Shown: one piece after another, positions 1 through 12,000 of the stretch | How positions within the stretch are numbered: the stretch's first letter is position 1 | Layout: each line of letters begins with the position of its first letter | Assembly (NCBI GenBank): GCA_029204225.1 | Contig: MU831859.1 | Span: 1 to 64,000 of the forward strand | From: Diphasiastrum complanatum | Lineage: Eukaryota; Streptophyta; Lycopodiopsida; Lycopodiales; Lycopodiaceae | Direction: 5' to 3' | DNA: 64,000 nucleotides | Notes under the pieces: model-generated | Seen by the model: only the letters and a program-made list of their open reading frames with translations | Databases searched by the model: none | Told to the model about the DNA's origin: nothing | Program-made: the position numbers and the translations under genes

Positions 1-1600
1 AAAAGTAAAATTATGGTCGATGCGTCTGTAAAGAAGAGAAAGAGAGGTGGTGGAGGGATCAAGGAGACCCAAACCACCCAGTTGGATACAAATATCCAAT
101 TCAGCAAGCTAGGGTCATTGTTCCATAGGAATTTTCTAAAGACCATTGCAATGGAGAGGAAATAGAAGGGAGGGAGGAATCAGATGAAGAAGAAGTGAGT
201 AAAATAGGAGAGATGATGTGCTTGAGGATGATAAGTCTTGCGGTAAATGAGAGATTAGAAGAATTCCAACGAATGATCTGGGAGAGGACTCTCTCAAATA
301 TCCAATTAAAATGACCTATGTTGGAGAGGGAGGCTCCAAGAGGAAAACCAAGATATCTGAGTATGATGGTGCCATGCGGAAGGACATTGAGTCCAAGATC
401 TTGACACCATGAAGGGGTGGCATTATGAGAGAGGATAATATGATCACATTTCTTTAAGTTCACCAAGGAATCAAAGTTACTATAGAATCGATTAATCTCA
501 TGGAGGAGAAGGAAAGCATAAGAATGGTGGATCTCGATAATACGAGCAAGATTGTTAGTGAAAAGTTGAGGGCCAAGTGGGACATCACGAAAAACGAATG
601 GGCGAAAGAGAGGAGAAGAGTTAATTCAATGTATATGGAAGATAGGCGGCTCCATAGCGATAACAAAAAGGAGGGGAGGGGGGGGAGACATCCTTGTCTA
701 ATTCCACAAGAGATAATGATGGAGGGGTACAAGACTCCTTGGAAAAGGATAGAAGTTGTGGTTGAAGAAAAGAGAGTTTAAATGAGTTTGAAAATGTAGA
801 CCGGGAAGCCAAGAAAGAACAAGAAGTAAGGAGATAGTTCCAGTTGATGAGGTCAAAAGCTTTATCTAAATCTATCTTTAGCACAAGAGCCAAATGATTA
901 AACCAAAGAGAAGAGTCAATGGCAAACCAAACGTTCATAATGTTATCAAAGAGGGATTTGTCTTTAGTGAAGCTAGATTGACACTTGGACAAGTGAGCAG
1001 GGAGGAAAGGGGCAATTCTTTTGGCAATTGCTTTTGTGAAAGTCTTATAGGAAGTGTTAAGCATAATAAGAGGCCGATAGTTAGAAATTTTAGAAGGAGA
1101 CTCAGCTTTAGGGATGAGTTTCATAAGACCTTGGGAGAAGGAAGGAAGAAAGATGCCTAAGGAGATCGTAGAGTTAGTGGCCAGAAGAAGAGGCGCAGGA
1201 CCGACAACATTCCAATTTGCCAGAAAAAAGTCAGGAGTTACACCATTTGGACCAGGAGTTTTGTCTTTATTGATTGGGAAAGAAGAGAAGAGAGAGAGGA
1301 AGAGTCATCAATAGATAAAGGGAATGGGAAAGAATAGTAACTAGAAATATCCAAAATGAGTGGTTTAGGGAGAGGAACTGGATTATAGAGTAGAGAAAAG
1401 TGGTTGTAAAAATAACTGCAAATGGCTTCATAGGTAGGGAGAGATGAACCGTTAATAGTGAGACCACAAGAATCTTCTATCCGAAGCTAATATTTGAGTT
1501 TCCTAAAGAAGTAGAGGTAAGTCTACTTCCCTAAGCCATTTAAGCTGAGTTCTCTTTCGTAAGATAATGGCTTTAGAGTGGTTTAGTACTTCGAGACAGT
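1..1600 (-). pseudogene. L1-type LINE reverse transcriptase remnant
   Basis: Read on the minus strand, this stretch gives scattered pieces of a plant non-LTR (L1-type) reverse transcriptase in the right order. Near 1,510-1,580 is a linker resembling the RxQWLxEGDxNTxFF region. At about 1,200-1,270 is a KTPGPNGVTPDFF-like motif. At 621-1,124 are LIPKAESP..NYRPLIMLNTSYK, QSSFTKDKSLFDNI and KIDLDKAFDLINW motifs, and at 101-466 is the downstream YLGFPLG..LS..ARLIILK block. These are the usual RT landmarks, but the pieces lie in different frames with stops between them, so it is a decayed copy. The 3' end lies beyond the left edge of the window; no endonuclease domain is visible upstream. Confidence 0.85.
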
Positions 1601-1769
1601 TAGAAACAACCAAGAATTCATCAGCACAAAGGGAGGGCTACTTTGTCTAAGAGAAAATTTGAGAATTGAAGAGAAACAAGAGGCTAGTTTCCCATGTTGT
1701 CTGACAAAGGAACGTGAGCAGTTGATGATGTATCCCAAGTAGAAAAGGAGGACATTGTAAGTGTTCACT

Positions 1770-2499
1770 TTTCACACATGTGAGTACTTCTCAAACAATG
1801 TGAATGATCTCCTAAGATGTGTGTGATTGCACGTAGATCAATCTAGATTGAGATACAAGCATACTAGCTCAAAAATCTAAGGAAAGAGCACTCTAGACAT
1901 GCATCAAACATCAACCATTCAACACACATAATGAAAGGACACTTTTCATTAAAAAAAAAATCCAAATCCATGCAAATGTCCATTGGACCACCCAATCATA
2001 CACCCCTCCACCTCTTAACTATTATAGATTTGGCTTGCTCTTGGATAGAGAGAGAATGCTACAAAGAGCTCTCGGGTAGAGAGAGAATGTAAAACAAAAA
2101 CTAAGTGTTGGAGCTTGCTATCTCTCAATCTTGCTACAAAAAACTAATTATGGACTCACCCTCACTCCCACTCATAGTAGCTTGAGATCCAAGAGTGTGG
2201 AAATGATGAAATTTGATTGGACCTCTAAAATACCACCTCTTACTATGATTGGACCTCCTACATCTCACCTCTTACAATGATTGGACCATTTTGGTGCACC
2301 TTACTTCATGATTGGCCCAAATTGACAAATTAGATTAAGAGGTGCTATGTCACTAATCCTCTAGCATCAAGCAAGTGTAACTAGCCTACATTACCACGAG
2401 CTAATCCACTTCCAAAATTAGCCTAATCACTTATTTACAAGTGTAAAATGAGTGGGTTTGAAAGAGGACCCCCAAACCTCAAGATAGATGGCTTTTACA
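1770..2499 (-). repeat. Copia LTR (3' LTR of the following remnant)
   Basis: On the minus strand this block begins with TGTAAAAGCC directly after a purine-rich tract (TTTTAAGGAGGAATGCG, about 2,500-2,520) that follows the end of a copia RNase H frame. This is the position expected for a 3' LTR. Its interior carries CATTCTCTCTCTACCCGAG-type sequence that also occurs on the plus strand near 38,555-38,620, so both belong to one LTR family. The far end near 1,770 is approximate: it is placed where a CACATGTG-bearing segment stops. Confidence 0.55.
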
Positions 2500-3313
2500 A
2501 TTTCGCATTCCTCCTTAAAAGATATCTATCTACTTTAAAATGGATCTTGGAATCAAGCCAAGATTAGATCTAAACTTTATGAAAGCACTGTTGAGCAATG
2601 GTCTAGTGAGGAGATCGACAATACATGATGAAGATTCAATATGCTCCAAGTTGCTTTCTCCTCCAATGGCTTCTCTTAAAGTGGTGTGCAATCTCAATAT
2701 GTTTGCTTCTTGCATGAAAAAACCTTATACAACATCTCATATGGTGTTTTTCCTCCTAGAGCAAGATTTGGAAGCCTATTACAAAGGTAATTTGCACAAA
2801 AAATTGTTTCTCCCCAAGAATATTTTGAAAGAGATGCCTCTATTCTAAGAGCTTTTGCACATTCACAAAGAGTTCTATTTTTCCTTTCAGCCACTCCATT
2901 TTGTTGGGGGGTAATAAGCACAAGTGAACTCTCTTCTAATTCCCTCTTGCTCATAATAAATTTGTTGGAGACATACTCTCCACCACCATCACATCTCAAA
3001 ACTTTTAAACTACAAGAGAATTGTTTTTCAACAAAAGCTTTAAATTTGAGAAATACATCAAACATCATAGACTTGGAAGATAAGAGATACACCCAACCAA
3101 ATCTTTTGTATCATCAATAAAAGTCAAAAATCATGTAGCTCCTCCTTTGCTCTTGGAAGATGCAAAGTGTACATATGAGTGCACTAGCTCAAAAGGAAGT
3201 TGAGACTTGATGTTGGATCTTGGAAAAGGCCTCTTATGAGACTTTGCAATAGCACAAGCTTCACAAGGTAGAAGCTCCTTTGAAATAGTCTTTGGGAAAA
3301 AGACCTAAAAACA
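2500..3313 (-). pseudogene. Truncated Ty1/copia integrase with RNase H tail
   Basis: Minus-strand frames at 2,694-3,310 give the copia integrase core: a KSHKRPFPRSN..FELVHSYVH-like start, LRCDGGGEY holding the second catalytic Asp, and [15 protein letters not shown] holding the catalytic Glu, then GKTPYEMLY. The next frame, 2,530-2,670, jumps directly to the extreme C-terminus of the RNase H domain (VDLLTRPLLNSAFIKFRSNLG). All of reverse transcriptase and most of RNase H is missing, so the element has a large internal deletion. Its LTR lies just downstream on the same strand. The first catalytic Asp region is corrupted by a frameshift near 3,097. Confidence 0.85.
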
Positions 3314-3618
3314 TATCCCCAAAGCTGCTAAGGAGAACAATCTTCAGAAGGGCCAATAACCGTAGCCCAAAAAAGGGGGGTTAAACTGACCGCCGCATTA
3401 GAAGGAAGACAATCAAAAGGCTTGTCTAAGGCCATCGATTCAGAAAGGCTCAAACATCCAGACCACAGCTCCTCGCTCATAGCGCCCCCAACATATCTAC
3501 AAATGCTACTTATGGTATTCGTCGTCCAACAGTGCTTGTTGTAGCCACCCCCCTCGCTCCAGCGGGGTGCTACAGATGGTAGCCCACCTCTGTATGACCG
3601 ATACCTAGTACAAATCAA
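3314..3618 (-). pseudogene. Coding-like fragment of unknown origin
   Basis: A minus-strand open frame of 96 codons (3,328-3,618) is markedly richer in G+C than its surroundings. It is preceded by an intron-acceptor-like GTACTAG, so it could be one exon of a captured host gene. The predicted peptide begins after that acceptor with RYRSYRGGLPSVAPRW and contains GAMSEELWSGCLSLSES. I do not recognise the family. Most of the frame (to 3,436) lies inside a 372-bp unit that is tandemly duplicated, and the second copy is broken at the duplication junction. It sits between copia remnants, so acquisition by a transposon or a duplicated gene scrap are both possible. Confidence 0.35.
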
Positions 3619-4179
3619 ATCACACTACTTTCAGCTCGAGACATTCATTATATGTATGGTGTACAAATCATTTAAGAGTACTTTGAGCTCAAGCAAATTA
3701 TTATGAAGTCCATGGAGGGGTGAAGGTAGTCCATGGAGGGGTGAAGGTAGTGCATGTGAGCTTGTCTTCATTCACAAGTTTCTTTCAACTCCCAAAAGGG
3801 AGATACTCGATTCAGAAAGGCTCAAACATCCAGACCACAGCTCCTCGCTCATAGCGCCCCCAACATATCTACAAATGCTACTTATGGTATTCGTCGTCCA
3901 ACAGTGCTTGTTGTAGCCACCCCCCTCGCTCCAGCGGGGTGCTACAGATGGTAGCCCACCTCTGTATGACCGATACCTAGTACAAATCAAATCACACTAC
4001 TTTCAGCTCAAGACATTCATTATATGTATGGTGTACAAATCATTTAAGAGTACTTTGAGCTCAAGCAAATTATTATGAAGTCCATGGAGGGGTGAAGGTA
4101 GTCCATGGAGGGGTGAAGGTAGTGCATGTGAGCTTGTCTTCATTCACAAGTTTCTTTCAACTCCCAAAAGGGAGATACT
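3436..4179. repeat. 372-bp tandem duplication, two copies
   Basis: The unit 3,436-3,807 is repeated at 3,808-4,179 with a constant 372-bp offset. The only difference I noticed is CTCGAGAC against CTCAAGAC. The short word CGAT sits at the start, the junction and the end, a possible microhomology footprint. Each unit contains a nested direct repeat of about 20 bp (GTCCATGGAGGGGTGAAGGT, twice). The near identity points to a recent duplication. Confidence 0.9.
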
Positions 4180-4183
4180 CGAT

Positions 4184-6420
4184 GTAATTAATGTACTTCA
4201 TGCACGAGAAAGTAGCCTTCCACCCACAATAATCAGTCAAAAAATGGATCAATAGTTACTCTTCCTTCTTGTGTAAGCTTTGTATGATCCCACTCAACGT
4301 TATAGTTGCTGTTGCTGCGTTTACAGATTCACGCATAATAGTAAAGAAGTCCCGAAGGTGTTGCTTCACTTACTTATCACAGAAGCTGTCTAAAAATATA
4401 TGCTCAAGCTGGCACTGACTCATACCTTCATACTCAAGTGCGGTGGTCTCCACACCAATTCAAGCAGCAAATTACCGTGCCCAGGACAGACTCAATATTG
4501 GACGACTATTGCGTGGAAGAGTGACTAGTCCGTTAAGAGGCTCATCCAAATTTAAGGTGCTATGTCTCAGACTTCTATTAGAAGCTTTATTTCTGTAGCA
4601 CTCCAGATAAATATTTACGCAACTATTGCGCAACAGCTTAAAAAATAAATAAAAGCAAATAACACTCAAAGGAACTCTTTCACAATAACACAAAGTCCTG
4701 GTTGCAGCATTGAAAATAGAAAAATGTTCTCATGAAGTGCCCAACACTCCTTTCATGCATAGTTTCACTGTATGTCCTCCTATCCTTTTGTTGCACAAGT
4801 TCTAGGATCGATGCCTAACTTTACTAAAACCTCTAATCACATGCACATTGCTTCAATTCCATGCTTCACTACCAGACCACGAGTCCTTTGAAGAGGTGAC
4901 CAGATATTGCCTTTTGGTTTGATGCCTGGATATATGCTTTGCATCCCCACTTGTGCTACTTCTTCCCTTCATGAAGTAAACACCTTCCAATGTTTCGAAC
5001 TGCTAACATTCAACCTATCCATAGGACACACTTGGCTTTGCAAAAATGGCTAAAGTACCAAGTGAAGCAACCACGAATTTTCAAAATCTGGCTTATTGTC
5101 CATCCCAGCGTGGTGCATGGGTAGAACGTACTATTGTTGATTGAGACCAGCAGGCTCAAATCCTAGCCATTACGTATTGATATCTTAGGAGCTAGCTTCT
5201 CACTTGGCGTTGCCCAGATGACATTGTCATGTTGTATATGTTGTGTATAACCTACTAGTTGCATAACTCTCATGCTAACCCATGAGGATGATTTCAAATA
5301 GCACATTAACTCTGAGGTAGTGCTCGTAAAAATTGGCAAAGTATAGGAATGGAACCAGCAAATTTTCTCAAAAATCGATATCATAAAATATTTGACGGTT
5401 TTTTATGCAAGCATATATACCTTTTTATGAGTAAAAGTCTACAAATAACTGAGTTGTTCTATAAAATGCAAGTTTTTTGAAAATAGCTCAAAAGAGGTTT
5501 CCCGAGCACTGCTCTTAGCCCACTCTTCAATCCATGATACTCTTGGAAGTTCATTCTTAAAGAACAAACTCTCTTCAAATTTTAGCCTGCTTTATAGCCT
5601 TTATTCTACTCATCTTAAGGTCACTTTTCTTAAAGGTAGGTGAACTAAGATATCATCAAAGTTATGCCCGTCAGGGAAATAGTATTGCAGTAGTCATGGA
5701 GCAAGAAGTGAAGAAAGAAAAAACTTCACTTTTGGAAATCTTTGTGTGATGTGGTCCTCTTACATTAGCCATTGAAGGCAATCAAGTGAGAATATAAAGG
5801 AGGAAAGATTCAGAGACCCAAGAGAGAAGAAAGATAATCATTGAATAATTTAGCTTTTGAAGGCTTGAAAACTAGCATTGCAAATAGTTGATGGTGCACC
5901 AAAGAGAGAGGAAAGCCAACATTGGAAACTAGTAGGCCATAAGAAGAATTTAGCATGAAGAACAACACTGAAAATTGACATAACGAAGGATCATGAAGAG
6001 AATGCACGAAGGTATGTGAAGAGATTCACAAACATTAAAACCATTGTTGAAGTGAAAGATTGTTGAGGGTCTCTTCGTGTAAAAGGTCTTACTCACCATT
6101 GAAAAGTTCAACCTTAAGTGAGACACTTGTCATAAAAATATAGGTCCAACCTCTTTTTTGAAGAGTTCAACCTTTGGTTAAAGGGAGTGTGAAAGTGATG
6201 TAAATCAAGATGATGAATTAGAAGCACCTATGTTCTTTCCAGAATGTATACATCAACATCAACAACATTAGAACTTGAATTATGAATGTCACCCAAGCTA
6301 GAGAAAACTTGTTTTCTCTTTTTTTATTGGGCCAAGTATCCCCTAGAACGTCAATGATGGGCAGTTGACAGGTGACGGCGATAGGCGATTTTTTGGAATG
6401 TTCCAAAAAAAATCATTTTT
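4184..6420. other. Intergenic sequence without recognisable genes
   Basis: Only short, unrelated open frames occur here, none with a recognisable motif. The single item I can point to is a tRNA-like promoter segment near 5,111 (listed separately). The stretch is moderately AT-rich and is probably decayed repeat sequence. Confidence 0.5.
5105..5170 (+). repeat. Possible tRNA-derived SINE head
   Basis: TGGTGCATGGG at 5,111 matches the RNA polymerase III A-box consensus at 10 of 11 positions. GGCTCAAATCC at 5,153 differs from the B-box GGTTCRANNCC at one position. The 42-bp spacing is what a tRNA-derived promoter requires. It does not fold into an obvious complete tRNA and has no CCA-proximal acceptor stem, so a decayed SINE head is the better reading. 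No poly(A) tail or target duplication was identified. Confidence 0.3.
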
Positions 6421-6445
6421 GTTTTATAGAGAGAGAAAGATATAT

Positions 6446-7159
<714 letters not shown>

Positions 7160-7552
7160 TAACATCACTAGGTGACACTCATAAAATGTAACAAGAAAAA
7201 GAAAGTCGCCTCAAAATTTCTTCTGTGTAAGGAAAACTATGTCACTCAACAACATTTAAGTTCAATGTAAATGTTGTTAGCCGCCCTGAAATTCTTTTCA
7301 TGTGCAAAAAACATAGTGTCGCTAACAACATTTAATTTTAACATCACCTGGTGACATTAAATAAAAGTTGCTACAACATCACAACACAATTAGCACTCCA
7401 CCACATTGTTTTTGACATTGCAAATCGACAATAAAGTGGCGCTAAGCGATGTTTACTTTTTGACGCTTAGTACCAAAAATAAATGTCAGAGAAGTGACAA
7501 TTAAAATAAACGTCACAAATTTTTGTCAATATGCATGGTTTTTGCAGTAGTG
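7160..7552 (-). mobile_element. CACTA-type transposon terminus (truncated)
   Basis: Read on the minus strand, the segment starts with CACTACTGCAAAAACC at 7,552, the terminal sequence class of CACTA (En/Spm) DNA transposons. Inside are several degenerate subterminal copies of short GTGAC/GTCGC-bearing words: the paired CATCACTAGGTGACA and CATCACCTGGTGACA at about 7,163 and 7,342, and repeated AACAACATTTAA words. Subterminal repetition of this kind is typical of the superfamily. I found no matching CACTAC terminus on the left, so only one end survives or the left boundary is decayed. Confidence 0.6.
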
Positions 7553-9075
7553 CTATAGGCAATTTCCACTCTGTTTACAAGTAATTTGAAAATGCAGGTA
7601 ACAGAGCATATTATATAGATTTTACGATATAACATCTAATTAAATAACAACACTAGGCATAGGTGAAAGTGATTACAGATTCCAATCATTCGATTACAAG
7701 CCATCAAAATATCTTATGGAAATGGATGTGATCTTGTATAGCCTATCTATAGAACACACGTAATTAATTTCTGCCCAAATGAAAGAAACCTGTCTCAAAT
7801 GATTGAGATACCAACTGGTAAATGAATGAACAGAAATTGATCTCTTGAATTGCGAGTGTGATTGTTTGTTTTGTACTCCCTTTTTTGCCTAATGAATCAT
7901 TTTGTATAAAAGGCACAGTTGAAAATCAAGAAGTTGGTATCCAAACAAAGTGTCATCCAGCCACTATCTTCAGCTCAAGGAAGAATCTTTCATTATTAAC
8001 TAGAGGACTCCTGCTGCTGAACCTTTGTTGCATCTATCTGTCAATTCTAATATTGCCATATACTAAAAAGGTTCGACTTATGAAATCTCAGTTTATTCAT
8101 GTAGCAAATGTTCAGTACTTTACAAACATCCAAGTATCTGCAACTTACGGTCAGTCACTGTACCAGACACCTTTGAATATGTGACTGAGTCCTGAATTTG
8201 CTTGGGTGGTGTGAAATCACAAAAAATGCAGATTAGTTATGACTCGCAAAGACTCTACTGACACTCTCGACAATATTGTTGTAACTCCAAAAGAGATTTG
8301 AAGCTGTTAATCAAGTAAAAAGTTCGGAAGTAAAGCCATATCTGACCAAGATGTAAATTAGACAGAATACCATCTTCATAATAGTTTTGATTTTATGTGC
8401 AGCACACAGCCTGAAGAATGAAACCCATCTTCAAGATCCAAGTACAGAAACCGTTTAGCACATTATGCAACACAGAATACTTCAAGAGTTGAAGATTGTG
8501 TAGATACTGTTGTCCTTGAGTGTCTGTATAATGCATAGTATACTCCAAAAAGGAATGAAACATATCAAAAGATACATAATTAGCCAATTACATGCCATAT
8601 ATGACTGTACAAAATGTACACACGCCATATGTGCCACAACAACACAAGAGACCTACAAAATCTAACCACAATTATTCAAACTTCCACTCAGTTCAGCTGT
8701 ACAATTTGTGGCCTTGCACAGGAAAGAGAATAAGTCTTTGTGACCTCCTCTAATTGTCAAGCAAGCCGAAACAACAGCTTCAACTTTATCTACTCTTAGT
8801 TCATTTGTTACAAATCTATAGCCGGCTTTTTAGCAGATGCACATAATCTCAATATTTGGCCAAAAATATAGCACAGAACAGAAGTAATTATGCTCCTGCA
8901 AGAGTCAATATGCCAAAACGTACAGGAAAGTACCAGCCAATTACTCTGCTGACATAAAGAAAAATTTAGCAGGTGACCAATTTTTGCCACCAGCTTTCCA
9001 AATTCCTGCCGACTGAAGTGTAGATGAAGAGTCCTCTTGCAATACGTGACACCAAGAAACACCAAAGGAATCAAT
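7553..9075. other. 3' flank and probable 3' UTR of the Mei2-like gene
   Basis: No independent coding region is supported. The part next to the stop codon (about 8,650-9,075, read on the minus strand) is the natural place for the 3' UTR of the Mei2-like gene. I could not identify a confident polyadenylation signal or cleavage site. The open frames in this region show no motif. Confidence 0.45.
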
Positions 9076-12000
9076 TTACTCCCTTTCAGCATCCTGAGGA
9101 ATTTGGGCACTTGTTGCAAATTCAGAAGTTTCACTTTCAAGAACAGACTCGTCCTTGCTGCTGCTACTACTGCTAGCTGAAGGACTTCCAGGTTGTGTAC
9201 TTCCATTGCTGTTACGATCCCTGCTAGACCGTGTACGAACATTGATGCCCACGGGAAATGGTTCCTGGTAAAAAAAAACAGAAAGGGATGTACTTGACAC
9301 TTTTAGATTCCAAAGAAATTCATCTGAAAATGCAGTCGAGTAGGTAGCTATCTAGCTCACAAAATATATCAGGACAGTTTCACCATACGATTGTCACCAA
9401 GAAATACTTAACGAATACCTCTTGCATACAAAATTCAAGCTTATGCTTGTCACTGAAAATTACATAAAGAAGCCAATTTAAAGGAAATTTGGAGTCTTAG
9501 TGAGCTGCTTGCAAAATAATAAGCCACCTGATCACCCACGTTTGGTCCTTCTGTATGAAAAAGTATTGGACGGCATCTCTTATCCTCATTCATTAAGCTT
9601 GAGTTTTGAAAATGAGCTATAAGAGCAGCTTTTCCTTGGATTCGCCCATAAGCCAAAGAAGCAACTTTCTCACTGTTAAATTTTTCCCATTTCTTGCCAT
9701 GAAATGCCTGCATGCACCAAACAAGAAGTATCATCTTCCTCTCCCAGCCTACATAGCTTTCCTTACTCAAGAATATTGAAAGACCACATTGATAGATGTA
9801 AGTTCCTATCAATCGGCAATTCAAGTAAAATGCCAGTGAAAGAATATGAAAATTTCAGCATTCAAGGACCAAATGTGCTTCGTCCCACTCCAGTACTTGA
9901 GATGTAGTTTGTAAGGAGTTTGCTACACAAAAAGTGACTTGATTTGGACAACGAATTTAAGTAGCCTATTTGATTGGGTCAATTACTAGAATATGAGCTA
10001 AGCAAACACAAATTTTGCTATATATCCAATCTAAATATAATCCTTGAGCCACCAAACAATGATCTTACCAAACGCAGATTTTCTGCTTTGGATAAAAGCC
10101 GGATGTTCAGTCTGTCTGATTGATACAAATCATGAAGCCCATATTATTTTAAAACTTGATGAAATGTGGTTTGCTACTAGTATGAAAATTGAACACATCA
10201 CAGAAATGCTGAAATATAGTAATATCCAACCTCATAGAAAGGTACAATTCGAAAAGGATCTATCATGTTAATGAAAGCATATCCAACATTGCACTTGTTC
10301 TGCACACAATACAAAAGTTCCAGGTAACAGCTATTAGGAAGACATTAGAAAATTGCTTGGCACATTCTAGAAAGGACAAAATTTCTAGAAACAATACAAA
10401 TATCAGGACTTCCAAAGATTCACTTGCTCAACATGCATAAAAGTCTACTTCAACACTCAAAGGCTGGCCCTCACGTTACATCCTCTGCTGCAAAACGAGT
10501 AAAACAGGTTAGGTTTTATGGTGATTATACATTGGACTAACTCAAATAATTACAGATTTATACCTTAAAATCAATGGGAAGGTAAATAAAGTCATAAGAT
10601 CCACGGTGATGCTCATCAATAGCTGCCAGCAGCATCTTGGCAGTGTATCTAAAGTCAACCATCCAGCACAATTAATGACACGTTTACCATCTACAATCAA
10701 CTCAAAATCCATCTACAATCAACTGAGTTTTAGCAAATAAAAAGCTGCTCCTTTTTTCACATCTACAGATGAGTTGATGGAACAAGAAGAACAACAAGAG
10801 TAGGTATTGTAGTTTAACATACTTGTTTGGAATGTTTTTTATCATCAAAGTTGTGCGAGGATCTTCTCCACGAAGTATGCGATCTATATCAAGTTGATAC
10901 TGTTTTTTACTATCAGCTTGTGTAGAACTCACATCCCCTCGACGATTTCTGCCTCGGTCGAGAAATCCATCCATAGAATTCATAAAAGCGACTGGTGGTC
11001 CACCATTTGAAAAGAATCGAGCTCTCTGTTGTGGTGGCATAAATCCAAGGGTAGCAGGTCCACAGTCTACACCTCCACCATTTGCCATGGTTGGGCCAAA
11101 ATTTATCATTCCATGTGAAGCATGAATGTTGAGAGCATGTGTTGCATGGGGACCCAATCCCATTCCTCCAAGTGAGCCAGATCTAAGCAAAGATGATGTA
11201 TTAGGTGAATCTGCAAAATAACCATGGTGAATATCCAAGCTAGCAACTTCGCCTGAAGGAGCAGAACCCACGTGATGGTGATGTGCAGAAACAAGGGCAT
11301 CTCCCAAACGACCATGCGTCCCTGGGAAAGGGTTAGGCTGAGGTTGAGGTTGAACTCTACCAATATGATTGTACGTATTCGTAGCAGAGGTTGTAGACCA
11401 CATAATTGGCGGAGAGTTTTGTGGATGATGCAGATAGGGATTTAAATTTCCCCATAAGAATTGTTTACTAGACAAAGGTATTCCGTTATCATTTGAAATT
11501 GATGAACCCCCAGATACTCCTCCCACTGCGCCCAACATTTTCAGTAAGGTTCATCGTCAAACTATTGAGGAATGCAAACCAGGGTATGTAAATGTGATAA
11601 GAATTTTGATTATTTGCTGCAAAAAGGATGAAGACAACTTACCGCCCATCCCATGATCAAATCCAAGTATATCAACATTCGCACTATTAGCGGATCTCTG
11701 AAGTCGACTTCCTTCAGCTCCATCACGAGCTCTAAGGGAAGAACTGGAGCCCGGTGAATGTCCAGTTTGGGAAAAATTAACGGCAAGGCTGCCGAATTCA
11801 GGAAGTGAATCTGGATGATAAGGTGGCATCTGATGTTGCACTTTAGGGCTGCCCAAAGGACTTCCTTCAATTTGACCGAACTGCCCAAAATGGGTGGCAA
11901 TGTTGCCCACCTTTGTTGACGAGATACGAGGTGGCAGATTTGCTGCCACCACTCCATTTGAAGGACTACTTGAAGAAGTATTTAGATTCGCTGAAGCAGG

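Noticed and set aside
5105-5170. Functional tRNA gene
   Set aside because: The internal promoter boxes are present, but acceptor and anticodon stems do not form. A SINE-like remnant was reported instead.
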